From Bradyrhizobium sp. CB3481 (lineage in GTDB: Bacteria > Pseudomonadota > Alphaproteobacteria > Rhizobiales > Xanthobacteraceae): a stretch of 64,000 bases of DNA. The stretch spans positions 2,562,501 to 2,626,500 of the forward strand of contig NZ_CP121647.1 in assembly GCF_029714305.1 (NCBI RefSeq), read 5' to 3'. A model generated the notes under the pieces. The model saw nothing but the letters and a program-made list of their open reading frames with translations, was not told the DNA's origin and did no database searches. Each line of letters starts with the position of its first letter. The stretch's first letter is position 1. The position numbers and the translations under genes are program-made. Below, piece after piece: positions 15,327 to 26,459 of this stretch.

Positions 15327-18300
15327 GTGTCGATCTTCGTCGCACTGCATCATGTCACGCACTACAAATACGACCGACCGATCGATCTCGGCCCGCAAAC
15401 CGTTCGCCTGCGCCCGGCGCCGCATACGCGCACGCCGGTCCTGAGCTATTCGCTCAAGGTCACGCCCTCCAACCATTTCGTGAACTGGCAGCAGGACCCG
15501 CAAGGCAACTGGCTCGCGCGATTCGTCTTTCCGGAGAGGGCGACCGAGCTCAAGATCGAAGTCGACTTCACCGCGCAGATGACGGTCTTCAATCCCTTCG
15601 ACTTCTTTGTCGAGCCTTACGCCAATTCGTTCCCGTTTCGGTACACCGCCGATCTCAAGACCGAACTGGCGCCCTATCTTGTCACGACGGAGCAGGGGCC
15701 GCTGTTCGCAGCCTATCTGAACGAGATTCCGCGCGAGGCCGACAGTTCAGTCAATTTCCTGGTCGAGCTCAACGCCAAGCTTGCGAAGAAGATCAAATAT
15801 CTCATCCGGATGGAGCCGGGCATTCAGACGCCGGAACAGACGCTGGCGCGCGGCGCCGGCTCCTGCCGCGACTCCGCGTGGCTCTTGATCGAGACGCTGC
15901 GGCATCTCGGCCTCGCCGCGCGCTTCGTCTCCGGCTATCTCATCCAGCTTCGGCCCGATATCGATCCGGTCGAAGGTCCGCGCGAGGTCGAAAGCGACTT
16001 CACCGATCTGCATGCCTGGGCCGAGGTCTATCTGCCCGGGGCGGGGTGGATCGGGTTCGACGTCACCTCCGGCATGCTGACCGGCGAGGGGCATATTCCC
16101 GTTGCCGCCACGCCGCACTACCGGTCTGCGGCGCCGGTCTCGGGCAGTGCCGGCTTTGCCAATGTCGATTTCGGCTTCGAGATGAGCGTCAAGCGGATTC
16201 GCGAGGCGCCGCGGATCACGCGGCCGTTCTCCGACGAATCCTGGGCGCGGCTCGATGCGCTCGGCGAACAGGTCGATGCCGATCTCGTCAGTGATGACGT
16301 GCGCCTCACCATGGGCGGCGAGCCGACCTTCGTCTCCGTCGAGGATCTGGAATCGCCGGAATGGAATATCGCCGCCATCGGCCCGACCAAGCAGGCGCTG
16401 GCGGACGAGCTGATCCGCAAGCTGCGCGCGCGGTTCGCGCCGGGCGGGCTGCTACATTACGGGCAGGGCAAATGGTATCCGGGCGAGAGCCTGCCGCGCT
16501 GGGCGTTCGGTCTCTATTGGCGCAAGGACGGCGTGGCGATCTGGAAGAACGCGGATCTGATTGCTGATATCGACAATCCGCGCAAGTCGACCATCGAAGA
16601 GGCCAGGGCCTTCACGGAAGCAGTGGCGAAGCGGATCGGCCTCGATGCCGGCTATGTCATACCGGCTTATGAAGACCCCGTGCACTGGCTGCAGAAGGAG
16701 GCTGCGCTTCCCGTCAACGTCGATCCGCCCGACTCCAAGCTGGCCGACGCCGAAGAGCGCGCGCGGATGGCACGGGTATTCGATCAAGGGCTCGACAAGC
16801 CGAGAGGCTTCGTGCTGCCGGTCCAGCATGAGGACGCCGACGCCTCCGCCTGGATGAGCGAGCATTGGCAGCTTCGGCGCAGCCATCTGTTCCTGATCCC
16901 GGGCGATTCCCCGCTCGGGTTGCGGCTGCCGATGGCATCGCTGCCGCACGTTCCGCCGGAAGAATATCCCTACGTCGTTGAACAGGATCCGATGGAGCCA
17001 AGGCTGGAGCTTGTGGCCGAGGAGAAGACGGCGGGACCAAAAGGCGCGCAGCGGTCGAAAGCCAAGTCCAAGCCGAAGCCGGTGCGCACCGCTGCATCAG
17101 TCGAAATCCGAGATGGCGTGCTGTGCGTCTTCATGCCGCCGGTCGAGAAGGTCGAGCATTATCTTGAACTGGTTGCGGCGGTGGAGGCGGCCGCCGAGGA
17201 GATGCAGATCGCGGTTCATGTCGAGGGCTATGGGCCGCCCTATGATCCGCGCATCGAGGTGATCAAGGTGACGCCCGACCCCGGCGTCATCGAGATCAAC
17301 GTCCAGCCGGCGCAGAGCTGGCGCGAGGCGGTCGATATCACCTTCGGCCTGTATGAGGATGCTGCGAAAGTCAGGCTCGGCGCCAACCGCTTCCTGGTCG
17401 ACGGCCGCCACACCGGCACAGGCGGCGGCAATCATGTCGTGGTCGGCGGCTCCACCCCGCAGGACTCGCCGTTCCTGCGCCGGCCCGATCTCCTGAAGAG
17501 CCTCGTGCTGTACTGGCAGCGCCATCCGTCGCTGTCCTATTTCTTCTCCGGCATGTTCATCGGCCCGACCAGCCAGGCGCCGCGCATCGATGAGGCGCGG
17601 CATGACGGGCTCTATGAGCTGGAGATCGCGCTTTCGCATGTGCCGCCGCCCGGCCTCGAGGCGCCGCTATGGCTGGCCGACCGGCTGTTCCGGCACATCC
17701 TGGTCGATATCACCGGCAACACCCATCGCGCCGAAATCTGCATCGACAAGCTCTATTCGCCCGATGGGCCGACCGGCCGGCTCGGGCTGGTCGAATTCCG
17801 CGCGCTCGAAATGCCGCCCGATCCCAGGATGTCGCTGGCGCAGCAGCTCCTGATCCGCGCACTGATCGCAAAGCTCTGGCGTGAGCCGCAGCAGGGCAAG
17901 TTCGTGCGCTGGGGCACCGCGCTGCACGATCGCTTCATGCTGCCGCACTTCCTCTGGGAAGATTTCCTCGGCGTGCTCGATGAGCTCAGGCAGTCGGGCT
18001 ACGCGTTCTCGCCGGAATGGTATCAGGCCCAGCTCGAATTTCGTTTTCCGGCGTTCGGCCGCGTCCATCATGGCGGTGTCGCGCTCGAATTGCGCCAGGC
18101 GCTGGAGCCCTGGCACGTGCTCGGCGAAGAGGGCTCGGCGGGCGGCACCGTGCGCTATGTCGACTCTTCCGTCGAGCGGTTGCAGGTCAAGGCGACCGGC
18201 TTTGTCGAGGGCCGCCATGTCATGACTTGCAACGGGAGGCGGATGCCGATGACGCCGACCGGGCGCGCCAGTGAGGCGGTGGCGGCAGTCCGCTTCAAGG

Positions 18301-18593
18301 CATGGCAGCCGGCCTCCGGGCTGCATCCGACCATTCCGGTCCACGGGCCCCTCACATTTGACCTGATCGACACCTGGAACGGCCGCTCGCTCGGCGGCTG
18401 CGTCTACCACGTCGCCCATCCCGGCGGCCGCAACTATGATACCAAGCCGGTCAATTCCTATGAGGCGGAGGCCCGGCGGCTGGCCCGGTTTCAGGACCAC
18501 GGCCACACCCCCGGCAAAATCGACCCGCCGCCCGAGGAACGCACCATTGATTTCCCTTTGACGCTCGACTTGAGGACGCCGCTCCTGATCTAA
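15327..18593 (+). CDS. Transglutaminase-like protein with DUF2126 domain
   Basis: The product has 1088 residues. Residues 1-270 form a bacterial transglutaminase-like domain with a beta-strand N-terminal region and the papain-like triad C180 ([10 protein letters not shown]), H229 ([10 protein letters not shown]) and D245 (IGFDVTSG). From about residue 300 to the end it matches DUF2126, with [27 protein letters not shown] and [18 protein letters not shown]. The start is GTG with GGAG upstream. The gene lies 28 bases before the ATP-grasp/alpha-E gene and shares a transcript with it and with a second transglutaminase. Comparative-genomics work has proposed that such sets make or trim peptide-like amides. 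No product is known to me. Confidence 0.85.
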   Translation: MSIFVALHHVTHYKYDRPIDLGPQTVRLRPAPHTRTPVLSYSLKVTPSNHFVNWQQDPQGNWLARFVFPERATELKIEVDFTAQMTVFNPFDFFVEPYANSFPFRYTADLKTELAPYLVTTEQGPLFAAYLNEIPREADSSVNFLVELNAKLAKKIKYLIRMEPGIQTPEQTLARGAGSCRDSAWLLIETLRHLGLAARFVSGYLIQLRPDIDPVEGPREVESDFTDLHAWAEVYLPGAGWIGFDVTSGMLTGEGHIPVAATPHYRSAAPVSGSAGFANVDFGFEMSVKRIREAPRITRPFSDESWARLDALGEQVDADLVSDDVRLTMGGEPTFVSVEDLESPEWNIAAIGPTKQALADELIRKLRARFAPGGLLHYGQGKWYPGESLPRWAFGLYWRKDGVAIWKNADLIADIDNPRKSTIEEARAFTEAVAKRIGLDAGYVIPAYEDPVHWLQKEAALPVNVDPPDSKLADAEERARMARVFDQGLDKPRGFVLPVQHEDADASAWMSEHWQLRRSHLFLIPGDSPLGLRLPMASLPHVPPEEYPYVVEQDPMEPRLELVAEEKTAGPKGAQRSKAKSKPKPVRTAASVEIRDGVLCVFMPPVEKVEHYLELVAAVEAAAEEMQIAVHVEGYGPPYDPRIEVIKVTPDPGVIEINVQPAQSWREAVDITFGLYEDAAKVRLGANRFLVDGRHTGTGGGNHVVVGGSTPQDSPFLRRPDLLKSLVLYWQRHPSLSYFFSGMFIGPTSQAPRIDEARHDGLYELEIALSHVPPPGLEAPLWLADRLFRHILVDITGNTHRAEICIDKLYSPDGPTGRLGLVEFRALEMPPDPRMSLAQQLLIRALIAKLWREPQQGKFVRWGTALHDRFMLPHFLWEDFLGVLDELRQSGYAFSPEWYQAQLEFRFPAFGRVHHGGVALELRQALEPWHVLGEEGSAGGTVRYVDSSVERLQVKATGFVEGRHVMTCNGRRMPMTPTGRASEAVAAVRFKAWQPASGLHPTIPVHGPLTFDLIDTWNGRSLGGCVYHVAHPGGRNYDTKPVNSYEAEARRLARFQDHGHTPGKIDPPPEERTIDFPLTLDLRTPLLI

Positions 18594-18621
18594 TCGGAGG
18601 CGACGGTCTCAGGGAATCGGA

Positions 18622-21141
18622 ATGTCAGGCCAAGGCACCAGTCAAGGCGATAATCAGGAGATCAAGGCCCGGCCGGGCCAGCGCCGGATGGCGCAATGGA
18701 CCCGCGATTATGCGCGGCTGCCTGGCATCCCCGACGAATATATCGGCCCCGACGGGACGCCGCGGCCGGCCTGGACCCGCTTCTTCGATGCCTTCGCCGC
18801 GCTTTCACCCGTCGATATCGAGCGGCGCTTTGCTTCCGCCGACCGCCATCTGCGCGAGGCCGGCGTCACCTATCGCGCGCCCGGCGAGACCGCCGATCGC
18901 CTGTGGCCGCTCAGCCATCTGCCGCTGATCATCGACGAAGCCGATTGGAAGCAGCTGACGACGGGCATCGCGCAGCGCGCGCAATTGCTCGAAATGGTGC
19001 TGCGCGATCTCTACGGCGAGGGGCGGCTGGTGGCCGATGGTGCGGTGCCCGCGGCGGCGATCGCCGGCAGCAGCGAATATCTGCGCGCGGTTTGCGGCGT
19101 CAAACCGCCGGGTAACCGCTACCTGCATTTCTATGCCGCCGACGTCGGCCGCGGTCCCGACGGACGCTGGTGGGTGCTCAATGACCGCACGCAAGCGCCA
19201 TCGGGCGCCGGCTACGCGCTGGAAAACCGCCTGGTGCTGTCGCGCGCCTTTTCCGGCCTCTACAAGTCGATGAATGTCGAGCGCGTCGCGCCGTTTTTCG
19301 AAGCGTTCCGCGAGAGCTTGCGCGCCAGCGCCGACCGCGACGAGCCACGGATCGGGCTGTTGACGCCGGGCGTCTTCAGCGAAACCTATTTCGAGCACGC
19401 GACACTGGCGCGCTATCTCGGCTTTCTGCTGGTCGAGGGCGACGATCTCGCTGTCAGCGGCGACCGCATCCATATCCGCACCGTCGCAGGGTTGAAGCGG
19501 CTCGACGTGCTGCTGCGCCGGGTCGATTCCAATTTTCTCGATCCGCTTGAGCTCGATGCCTCCTCGCATCTCGGCGTGCCGGGCCTGATCGATGTCGTGC
19601 GCAAGAGTGGCGTCGTCGTCGCCAACATGCCGGGCTCGGGCGTATTGGAGGCGAGGGCGCTGCTCGGTTTCCTGCCGAGCCTGTGCCGGCGCCTGCTCGG
19701 CGAGACCCTGATCATGCCGCATATCGCGACCTGGTGGTGCGGCCAGAAATCGGCGCGCGACGAGGTGCTATCGCGGATCGAGGATTTTGCGATCGAGGGC
19801 GCGTACGGCCGCGCCGTCCCTGGCTTTTCCGATTATGGGCCCGTGCTGGCCGGCGAGTTGCCGCCCGCCGAGCGCGACCGGCTCCGGCAGGCGATCACTG
19901 ACCGTGGCATCGACTATGTCGGCCAGGAGCTGGTGCGGCTGTCGACGACGCCGGTGTGGGAGGAGGGGCGGCTTACGCCGCGTCCGTTCGTGCTGCGGGT
20001 TTTCGCCGCCGCGACGCCGAACGGCTGGACCATCATGCCCGGCGGCTTCTGCCGGATCGCCGAGCAGGCCGATGCCCGCGCGGTGTCGATGGGCGACGGC
20101 GCGCGATCGGCCGACGTCTGGGTGGTATCCGACAAGGCGGTTGCTTCCGCAACGCTGTTGCCAGCGGCCGACACTGTGCGGATCAGGCGCATCGCCGGCG
20201 TGGTGCCGAGCCGTGCCGCGGACAATCTGTTCTGGCTCGGCCGCTATCTCGAGCGCGCCGAGGCGACGCTGCGGCTGATCCGAGCGCTCGGCACCTCGAC
20301 GCGCAATTCGGCCAACGGCGCCTCCGCGCTGCCTTCGGTCGAGCGGATCCAGCGCATTCTGGTGAGCTGGGGCGCCACGTCGCAGACGACGCGGACCAAT
20401 CCGGCGCGGGTGATCGCCGAGGCGCTGCAGAGCGAGCAGAAGTTCGGCTCGGCGCTTTCGCTGGTCAGGTCCGTGCAGCGCACCGCGAGCTCGCTGCGCG
20501 AGCGGCTTTCGCCCGACGCCTGGCAGATCATCACCGAAATGGTGGAGCGCCTCGCGCTGCAGGTCGATGACGACGACAGCATCGTCAGCGCCGCCGAACT
20601 GACACTGCAGGAACTGGCGAGCATCGCGGGCCTCGCGCAGGAGAACATGAACCGCGCCGCCGGATGGCGCTTCCTCGACATGGGCCGCCGTGCCGAGCGC
20701 GCCATCAACACCGTGCGGTTTGCCCGGCAGTTCGCCTACGACGAGGCGGGCGAGGAAGACCTCGATATGCTGCTGACACTGGTGGATTGCCAGATCACCT
20801 ATCGTTCGCGCTATCTGGTCGGCCCGGCGCTGGCGCCGGTGCGCGATCTCGCGGTGCTCGATCCCTATAATCCGCGCTCGGTCGCGTTCCAGGTCGCAGC
20901 ACTGAACGACCACATCGCCGCGTTGCCGAGCCTGAAGGAGCATGGCCTGATCGAGCGGCCGCAGCGGCTGGCGGTGGCGTTGCAGGCGACGCTGACCACG
21001 GCGGAAGCTGCAACGCTCGACGTCACCAGCCTGTTCTCGCTCGAACAGGCGCTGCTCAATCTCGCCGATGCCGTCGGCCAGCATTATTTCCCGCACGGAC
21101 CGCATGCGAGCCGGCCCGAGAAGCTGACGGGCCTTGCGTGA
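18622..21141 (+). CDS. Circularly permuted ATP-grasp / alpha-E fusion protein
   Basis: This 839-residue protein joins two parts. The N-terminal half, about residues 60-480, is a circularly permuted ATP-grasp domain with YLRAVCGVKPPGNRYLHFYA, WWVLNDRTQAPSGAGYALEN, NMPGSGVLEARALLGFLP and RPFVLRVFAA. The C-terminal half from about residue 530 is the all-helical alpha-E domain (old DUF403), starting at ADNLFWLGRYLERAEATLRLIRAL. In many genomes the two parts are separate genes; here they are fused. ATP-grasp enzymes join a carboxylate to an amine through an acyl phosphate. The 4-base overlap with the next gene implies coupled translation. Confidence 0.88.
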   Translation: MSGQGTSQGDNQEIKARPGQRRMAQWTRDYARLPGIPDEYIGPDGTPRPAWTRFFDAFAALSPVDIERRFASADRHLREAGVTYRAPGETADRLWPLSHLPLIIDEADWKQLTTGIAQRAQLLEMVLRDLYGEGRLVADGAVPAAAIAGSSEYLRAVCGVKPPGNRYLHFYAADVGRGPDGRWWVLNDRTQAPSGAGYALENRLVLSRAFSGLYKSMNVERVAPFFEAFRESLRASADRDEPRIGLLTPGVFSETYFEHATLARYLGFLLVEGDDLAVSGDRIHIRTVAGLKRLDVLLRRVDSNFLDPLELDASSHLGVPGLIDVVRKSGVVVANMPGSGVLEARALLGFLPSLCRRLLGETLIMPHIATWWCGQKSARDEVLSRIEDFAIEGAYGRAVPGFSDYGPVLAGELPPAERDRLRQAITDRGIDYVGQELVRLSTTPVWEEGRLTPRPFVLRVFAAATPNGWTIMPGGFCRIAEQADARAVSMGDGARSADVWVVSDKAVASATLLPAADTVRIRRIAGVVPSRAADNLFWLGRYLERAEATLRLIRALGTSTRNSANGASALPSVERIQRILVSWGATSQTTRTNPARVIAEALQSEQKFGSALSLVRSVQRTASSLRERLSPDAWQIITEMVERLALQVDDDDSIVSAAELTLQELASIAGLAQENMNRAAGWRFLDMGRRAERAINTVRFARQFAYDEAGEEDLDMLLTLVDCQITYRSRYLVGPALAPVRDLAVLDPYNPRSVAFQVAALNDHIAALPSLKEHGLIERPQRLAVALQATLTTAEAATLDVTSLFSLEQALLNLADAVGQHYFPHGPHASRPEKLTGLA

Positions 21142-22016
21142 TCTACGACATCCGGCACGTCACGACCTATGCGTATGACAGCCCGGTGAGTTTTGCGCGC
21201 TGTTCGCTGCGGCTCGAGCCGTGGAGCGGCAACGGGCAGCAACTGATTTCCCACACCGTCGAGATCCGGCCGCGGCCGGCCGAGCGCACAATACGGCGGG
21301 ATTTTTTCGGAACCCATACCGAGAGCGTGCTGATCGAGGCGGCGCATCGCAATTTGCGCATCGATTCCAGATCGCGCGTTTCGGTCTCGCGCAAGCAGCT
21401 TGACCGCGCCGCGCCGAGCCCGTCGTGGGAAGACATCCGCGAGGCAGCCTTTGAATCCAACAGCCTCGGCCCGATGTCGCCGGTCGGCTACGTCTTTGCG
21501 AGTTCGCTGGTGCCGGTAGATGCGTCGGTCACCGCCTATGCCGCCGTGAGCTTCGCGCCGGGCAGCGGCATCGTCGCCGGCGCCGCCGATCTGATGCGCC
21601 GGATTCGCAGCGACTTCAGATACGACCCCAAGGCAACGGTGATTTCTACGCCGCTCCGCGAAGTGTTCGAGAAGCGTCACGGCGTGTGCCAGGATTTTGC
21701 CCATGTGATGATTGCCGGCCTGCGCGGCCTCGGCCTGCCGGCGGCCTATGTCAGCGGATACCTGCGCACCATTCCGCCTCCGGGCCAGCCACGCCTGCAG
21801 GGCGCGGACGCCACGCACGCCTGGGTGTCAGTGTGGTGCGGCGCCGCGATCGGCTGGACCGGTTTCGATCCGACCAACGATCTCATCGTCGAGAACGATC
21901 ACATCATTCTGGCGGTCGGACGCGACTTCTCCGACGTCTCGCCGGTCGACGGCATCATCGTCGGATCGCGCAAGCAGAAACTCGGCGTTGCCGTCGACGT
22001 GCTGCTGGTGGAGTGA
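21138..22016 (+). CDS. Small transglutaminase-family protein
   Basis: This 292-residue protein has a transglutaminase N-terminal beta region (IYDIRHVTTYAYDSPV) and a papain-like core with C184 (HGVCQDFAHVM), H227 (DATHAWVSVW) and D244 (FDPTND). The GTG start overlaps the stop of the ATP-grasp gene. Pairing of a cysteine-peptidase-like enzyme with an ATP-grasp ligase in one operon suggests opposing or sequential amide-bond chemistry. It has no signal peptide, so a cytoplasmic role is expected. It is followed by a family F repeat that separates it from the convergent chemoreceptor gene. Confidence 0.87.
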   Translation: MIYDIRHVTTYAYDSPVSFARCSLRLEPWSGNGQQLISHTVEIRPRPAERTIRRDFFGTHTESVLIEAAHRNLRIDSRSRVSVSRKQLDRAAPSPSWEDIREAAFESNSLGPMSPVGYVFASSLVPVDASVTAYAAVSFAPGSGIVAGAADLMRRIRSDFRYDPKATVISTPLREVFEKRHGVCQDFAHVMIAGLRGLGLPAAYVSGYLRTIPPPGQPRLQGADATHAWVSVWCGAAIGWTGFDPTNDLIVENDHIILAVGRDFSDVSPVDGIIVGSRKQKLGVAVDVLLVE

Positions 22017-22033
22017 AATGCCCGCTTCCTCAA

Positions 22034-22118
22034 CGTCATGGCGGACTTGTCCCGGCCATCCACGTTCTTTTGTGAGTGCCCAAGACGTCGATGCCCGGGA
22101 CAAGCCCGGGCATGACGA
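22034..22118. repeat. Inverted-repeat intergenic element, family F (copy 1)
   Basis: The arms cgtcatggcggacttgtccc and gggacaagcccgggcatgacg are imperfect reverse complements with inner arms around ccacgtt/gacgtcg. A second copy occurs at 60084-60168. The element lies between convergent genes. Confidence 0.75.
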
Positions 22119-22163
22119 GTTTGGGGATACAGGCGATTGCCTGTCGGCAAACGGGAGGAGGCC

Positions 22164-23870
22164 TTAAGTCCCGGTCTTCCGCATCTGCTCGGAGGCATCC
22201 GCGCGCAGGTCACGGAAGAATTTTTCGACCTCGCGTGACAGCGTCTCCGCAGTCGCCGTCAGCTCGCTGGAGGCGGTGAGAACGGAGGCGGCCGCGGTGT
22301 TGGTGGTGCCGATCGACTCGCTCAGCGAGTTGATGTTGACCACCAGCGTTCCGTTGCCTTGCGCCGCCAGTTGCGCGTTCGACGAAATCTCGCGCGTTGC
22401 CGAATCTTGCTGTTCGATCGCGCTGGCGATGATCGAGGTCACCTCGTTGATCTCGCGCACGGCATTGCCGATCTCACGAACCGCCTCGACCGAGGTCTTG
22501 GTCGAGGTCTGGATTAGCCCGACATTCTGGCCGATTTCGGCGGTCGCTTTCGCGGTCTGCTCGGCCAGCGCCTTGACCTCATGGGCGACCACGGCGAAGC
22601 CGCGGCCGGCGTCGCCCGCGCGCGCGGCCTCGATCGTTGCGTTGAGCGCGAGCAGATTGGTCTGCTCGGCGATCGCCTGGATCAGGTTGAGCACGCCGTC
22701 GATGCGCTGGGTCGCGGCCGCAAGCCCCTCGATTTCCGAAACCGACTTTTCGGTGCGCTGGCCGGCCTGCTCGACGGCGCCGGCCGACTGCCGAACCTGG
22801 CGGCCGATTTCCTCGACGGAAGCGGACAGTTCCTCGGCGGCGCTGGCAACGGCGGAGACGTTGCTGGACGCCTGCTCGGTCGCGCCGGAGGCGGCCACCG
22901 CGCGGCCGCTGGCATCGGAGGAGACGCTGGCGATGGTCTGGGCGGTGTCGCGCATCGCGGTCGCATTGTCGGTGACGGCGCGTACGACGCCGCTGATGGC
23001 TTCGCGGAAGGCGTCGACTGAGGCCTCGATATGGCGGGAGCGCTCATCGCGCGCCTTGGAATCCTCCAGCACCTGCGAATTCAGGTTGCGGTTGCGATCC
23101 ATCGCTTCCTGGAAGATCTTGATGGCGCGGGCGAGAGCGCCGATCTCGTCGGCACGGCCGGTATGCGGAACTTCGACGCCTTCGTCGCCGTCGGCGACCT
23201 GCTTGATGGTCGAGGTGATGGCCGAAAGCGGCCGCGCGATCGAGCGCGCGATGATCAGGACGCCGATCACGACCACCGCCAGCGCCATGACGCCGAGGCA
23301 GGTCAGCACAAAGGCCATCGTGTGATTGGTGTCGGTCTGCAGTGCAAGCTTCTTGCTGCGCTCGGCATAGACCTTCGACAGCGCCTCGAGGTCCTTGTTC
23401 AGCGCGGTGCGCACTTGGCGGTTGGCGTCGTTGTCGCCCCATTCGCGCCCCGCAGCCCCGTTGATCTCGACGCCGCGGCGCACCAGCTCTTTACGGAAAT
23501 CGACGAACTGCTCGATGCGCTTTTTGAAGGTGGCGAACTGCTGGGCGTCGTCGGCCTGCACCAGCGCCTCCCAGTTCTTGACGACTTCGAGAATGCGGGC
23601 GTTGAACTTGAGCAGCCCGTCGCCGTACTTCTTCACCACGGGAGGCTCTGATGACATGTAGATGCCGCGCGATTCCATCACGACCGCATAGACCAGCGAA
23701 TTGATGCGCTCGACATTGAGCGCAGCGCGGCTGGCGATCGAGACCGCTTCGGTGAGTTCGGCGTTCTGGCGCGTGTTGTAGTCGGACAGGGCCGTGATGG
23801 CCGCGACCAAGACCGCGAACAGCGCGAAGATCGAATACAATTTGGCTGCAAGCGAAAACCGGGATGCCAT
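22164..23870 (-). CDS. Methyl-accepting chemotaxis protein
   Basis: This 568-residue receptor has a first membrane helix at residues 6-28, a helical periplasmic sensor of about 155 residues, a second helix at about 184-210, a HAMP segment to about 262 and a cytoplasmic signalling domain. The hairpin tip reads [28 protein letters not shown] sequence, the invariant site for CheA/CheW contact. The ATG at 23870 is chosen because the next upstream start only adds sequence before the first membrane helix. The periplasmic part resembles a four-helix-bundle sensor with no known ligand signature. No che genes are in the window, so it is an orphan receptor. Confidence 0.9.
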   Translation of the reverse strand: MASRFSLAAKLYSIFALFAVLVAAITALSDYNTRQNAELTEAVSIASRAALNVERINSLVYAVVMESRGIYMSSEPPVVKKYGDGLLKFNARILEVVKNWEALVQADDAQQFATFKKRIEQFVDFRKELVRRGVEINGAAGREWGDNDANRQVRTALNKDLEALSKVYAERSKKLALQTDTNHTMAFVLTCLGVMALAVVVIGVLIIARSIARPLSAITSTIKQVADGDEGVEVPHTGRADEIGALARAIKIFQEAMDRNRNLNSQVLEDSKARDERSRHIEASVDAFREAISGVVRAVTDNATAMRDTAQTIASVSSDASGRAVAASGATEQASSNVSAVASAAEELSASVEEIGRQVRQSAGAVEQAGQRTEKSVSEIEGLAAATQRIDGVLNLIQAIAEQTNLLALNATIEAARAGDAGRGFAVVAHEVKALAEQTAKATAEIGQNVGLIQTSTKTSVEAVREIGNAVREINEVTSIIASAIEQQDSATREISSNAQLAAQGNGTLVVNINSLSESIGTTNTAAASVLTASSELTATAETLSREVEKFFRDLRADASEQMRKTGT

Positions 23871-24351
23871 GGCGCCACCAAAAACGAGCAGGGGATATTG
23901 CAATTCAGGGGTAGCAAGACGCCGGCGCAGGTCCAGCGAATGCCGCCAACATGGGCAAAGTGTGCTGAACTTTGATGGACATTGTCTTAACGCGTGAAAT
24001 CGCAAAATCTGCAACTAAAGCACAATAATCCAGCTGGTTCAGGTGATTACGAGCCCTCTGCGAATTGCAGGGGCGGGAAATTTCGGCAGCATCCCGCGAC
24101 CACAGCGAGCCTCTGGTATGCCACCGCAATTGCAGGTCGCTGTTTAGGCGGAGCAGAGGCGCGCGGTCTTTCGTGACAGCGGCGGCAACCGAAAATAGTT
24201 CTGCGTCGCATTGCGCAACCGAAAGAATAGTTCTCACGAGGCGCATTCCTCATCGCCAGAGATCCCTTCACCGAATCAAGTTAGACAAGAGCAAGGGACG
24301 GAAGCTGGAGTTTCCGCTGCGCTCCCTGGGCAATGATAAGAACTGGACCTG
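23871..24351. other. Intergenic region without a convincing gene
   Basis: These 481 bases separate divergent genes (chemoreceptor and membrane protein). Short open frames exist on both strands but none has a ribosome site with family-like sequence. It should contain both promoters; no clear -35/-10 pair or operator could be picked by eye. Confidence 0.5.
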
Positions 24352-24951
24352 ATGACTCAAACTGCGATCCTGTCGGGCAATGCCGATCTCTATCTTCACG
24401 TGCGGGTGCTGATCGGAATCATTCTCGGGCTCAGCGTGACGCGCCTGGTCAGCGGCATCGCGGCAATCGTCCAGCACCCCAAACGCTACCAGATCTGGTC
24501 CGTTCACCTCGGCTGGGTGGCCTGGGCGCTGGTCAACGTAGTGACGTTCTGGTGGTGGGAATTCCGCCTGAGCCTCATCCCGCACTGGACGTTCGGCCTT
24601 TATTTCTTCGTCTGCGCCTATGCATCGATGTATTTCTTCCTCAGCGCGCTGCTGTTCCCGCAGGATCTTGAGGAATACAAGGGCTATCAGGACTACTTTC
24701 TGTCCCGCCGGCGCTGGTTCTTCGGCTTTGCGGCTCTCACCGAAGCGCTCGATGTGATCGACACCTGGATCAAGGGCGACGCGCATCTGCAGTCGCTCGG
24801 ACTGGAATATCTCGTATCGGTCGTGGTCTTTATATTGATCTGCGGCGTCGCCGCGGTGACGCGGAATGTGAAATTCCACGCGCTGTTTGTGCTCGGCGCG
24901 CTGGTCTACGAGATCAGCTTCTTCGCCCGTTATTATCACACGCTGAACTAG
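24352..24951 (+). CDS. Unknown integral membrane protein
   Basis: I do not recognise this 199-residue protein. It shows about six hydrophobic helices: LHVRVLIGIILGLSVTRLVS, a Trp-rich second helix (VHLGWVAWALVNVVTFWWWE), FGLYFFVCAYASMYFFLSAL, WFFGFAALTEALDVIDTW, YLVSVVVFILICGVAAV and ALFVLGALVYEISFFARY. Charged loops include FPQDLEEYKGYQDYFLSRRRW. It has no signal peptide beyond the first helix and no catalytic motif. It stands alone between the chemoreceptor and eutB, 125 bases upstream of eutB on the same strand, so co-transcription with the eutB-hpnP-eutC group is possible. Confidence 0.65.
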   Translation: MTQTAILSGNADLYLHVRVLIGIILGLSVTRLVSGIAAIVQHPKRYQIWSVHLGWVAWALVNVVTFWWWEFRLSLIPHWTFGLYFFVCAYASMYFFLSALLFPQDLEEYKGYQDYFLSRRRWFFGFAALTEALDVIDTWIKGDAHLQSLGLEYLVSVVVFILICGVAAVTRNVKFHALFVLGALVYEISFFARYYHTLN

Positions 24952-25076
24952 CCGGGAGGCGGCCGGACAGCGAGCGCCGTGCTGAAAAAAACGACCACCT
25001 CTTCTTCCGCATCGTCGCGCGCAAGGTGATAGGATAGCGTTGCCATCGGGCTGATACGGTTTTTGGGAAACTCAGC

Positions 25077-26459
25077 ATGGTCTATCGCCAGGTCATCGGT
25101 GCGACCTCCTACGTGTTCGGCGATTTGCGCGAGCTGCTCGCCAAGGCGACGCCGCCGCGGTCCGGCGACCGTCTTGCCGGCGTGGCGGCCGAAAGTGCCG
25201 AAGAAATGATCGCGGCGCGCATGGCGCTCGCCAATGTGCCGCTCAAGCAGTTTCTCAACGAGGCGGTGGTCCCTTACGAGGAGGACGAGGTCACACGGCT
25301 GATCATCGACAGCCATTCGGAGCCGGCTTTTGCGCCGATTTCCGCGCTGACCGTCGGCGGCTTCCGTGACTGGCTGTTGTCCGACGCCGCAACCGGCGAA
25401 ACGCTCACGCGTGTTTCGCGCGGGATCACGCCGGAAATGGCGGCTGGCGTCTCCAAGCTGATGCGCAACCAGGATCTGATCCTGGTTGCGAGCAAATGCG
25501 CGGTAACCACGGCGTTCCGCAACACCATCGGCCTGAAGGGGCGGATGAGCGTGCGGCTGCAGCCCAACCATCCGTTCGACGACACCAAGGGCATCACCGC
25601 GTCGATCCTCGACGGCATTTTGCTCGGCTCGGGCGACGCCTGCATCGGCATTAATCCGGCGAGCGACGATCCGGCCGTGATCGGCGAGCTGCTGCGGTTG
25701 CTCGACGGCATCATCTCGCGGCTGCAGATCCCGACCCAGGGCTGCGTGCTCGCCCACGTCACCACGACGCTCGGCTTGATCGGGCAGGGCGCCCCGGTCG
25801 ACCTGGTGTTCCAGTCGATCGCTGGAACCGAGGCCGCCAACCGCAGCTTCGGCGTCGATCTGAAGCTGCTCCGCGAGGCGCGCGAGGCCGGGCTGTCGCT
25901 GCGCCGAGGCACGGTAGGCGACAATGTAATGTATTTCGAAACCGGGCAGGGCTCGGCGCTGTCAGCCAATGCGCACCGCAACGTCGACCAGCAGACCTGC
26001 GAGGCGCGCGCCTATGCGGTGGCGCGGGCGTTCGATCCGCTGCTCGTCAACAGCGTGGTCGGCTTCATCGGCCCGGAATATCTTTATGACGGCAAGGAAA
26101 TCATCCGTGCTGGCCTCGAGGATCATTTCTGCGGCAAGCTGCTCGGCCTGCCGCTCGGTGTCGACGTCTGCTACACCAACCATGCCGAAGCCGATCAGGA
26201 CGACATGGACAATCTGTTGACGCTATTGGCCGCCGCCGGCGTCACCTTCATCATGGGCGTGCCGGGCGCCGACGACGTCATGCTGAACTACCAGTCGACC
26301 TCGTTCCACGACGCGCTCTATGTCCGCGACCTCTTCGGATTGAAGCGTGCGCCGGAGTTCGACGACTGGCTGGTCCGGTCAGGCCTTGCGAATGCCGATT
26401 TCCGGCTTGCGGGCGACGCGGGGCTGCTGCCCGAATTTGCCTCACGGCTGATCGCCTGA
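25077..26459 (+). CDS. eutB: Ethanolamine ammonia-lyase large subunit
   Basis: This 460-residue protein is a full-length EutB, the TIM-barrel catalytic subunit. With its cobalamin-binding partner EutC it splits ethanolamine to acetaldehyde and ammonia using adenosylcobalamin. Residues reported as important in the Salmonella/E. coli enzyme are recognisable: R160 in MSVRLQPN, N193 in GINPASD, the Glu in YFETGQGS (E288 here) and an Asp in VDVCYTNH (D363 here). No microcompartment shell genes or eutA are nearby, which fits a simple soluble degradative enzyme. Unusually, eutC is not adjacent: an hpnP-like gene lies between them. Confidence 0.95.
   Translation: MVYRQVIGATSYVFGDLRELLAKATPPRSGDRLAGVAAESAEEMIAARMALANVPLKQFLNEAVVPYEEDEVTRLIIDSHSEPAFAPISALTVGGFRDWLLSDAATGETLTRVSRGITPEMAAGVSKLMRNQDLILVASKCAVTTAFRNTIGLKGRMSVRLQPNHPFDDTKGITASILDGILLGSGDACIGINPASDDPAVIGELLRLLDGIISRLQIPTQGCVLAHVTTTLGLIGQGAPVDLVFQSIAGTEAANRSFGVDLKLLREAREAGLSLRRGTVGDNVMYFETGQGSALSANAHRNVDQQTCEARAYAVARAFDPLLVNSVVGFIGPEYLYDGKEIIRAGLEDHFCGKLLGLPLGVDVCYTNHAEADQDDMDNLLTLLAAAGVTFIMGVPGADDVMLNYQSTSFHDALYVRDLFGLKRAPEFDDWLVRSGLANADFRLAGDAGLLPEFASRLIA

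Noticed and set aside
24065..24352. Short plus-strand open frame upstream of the unknown membrane protein
   Set aside because: It has no ribosome site and no hydrophobic or domain pattern, and the region is a divergent promoter space.
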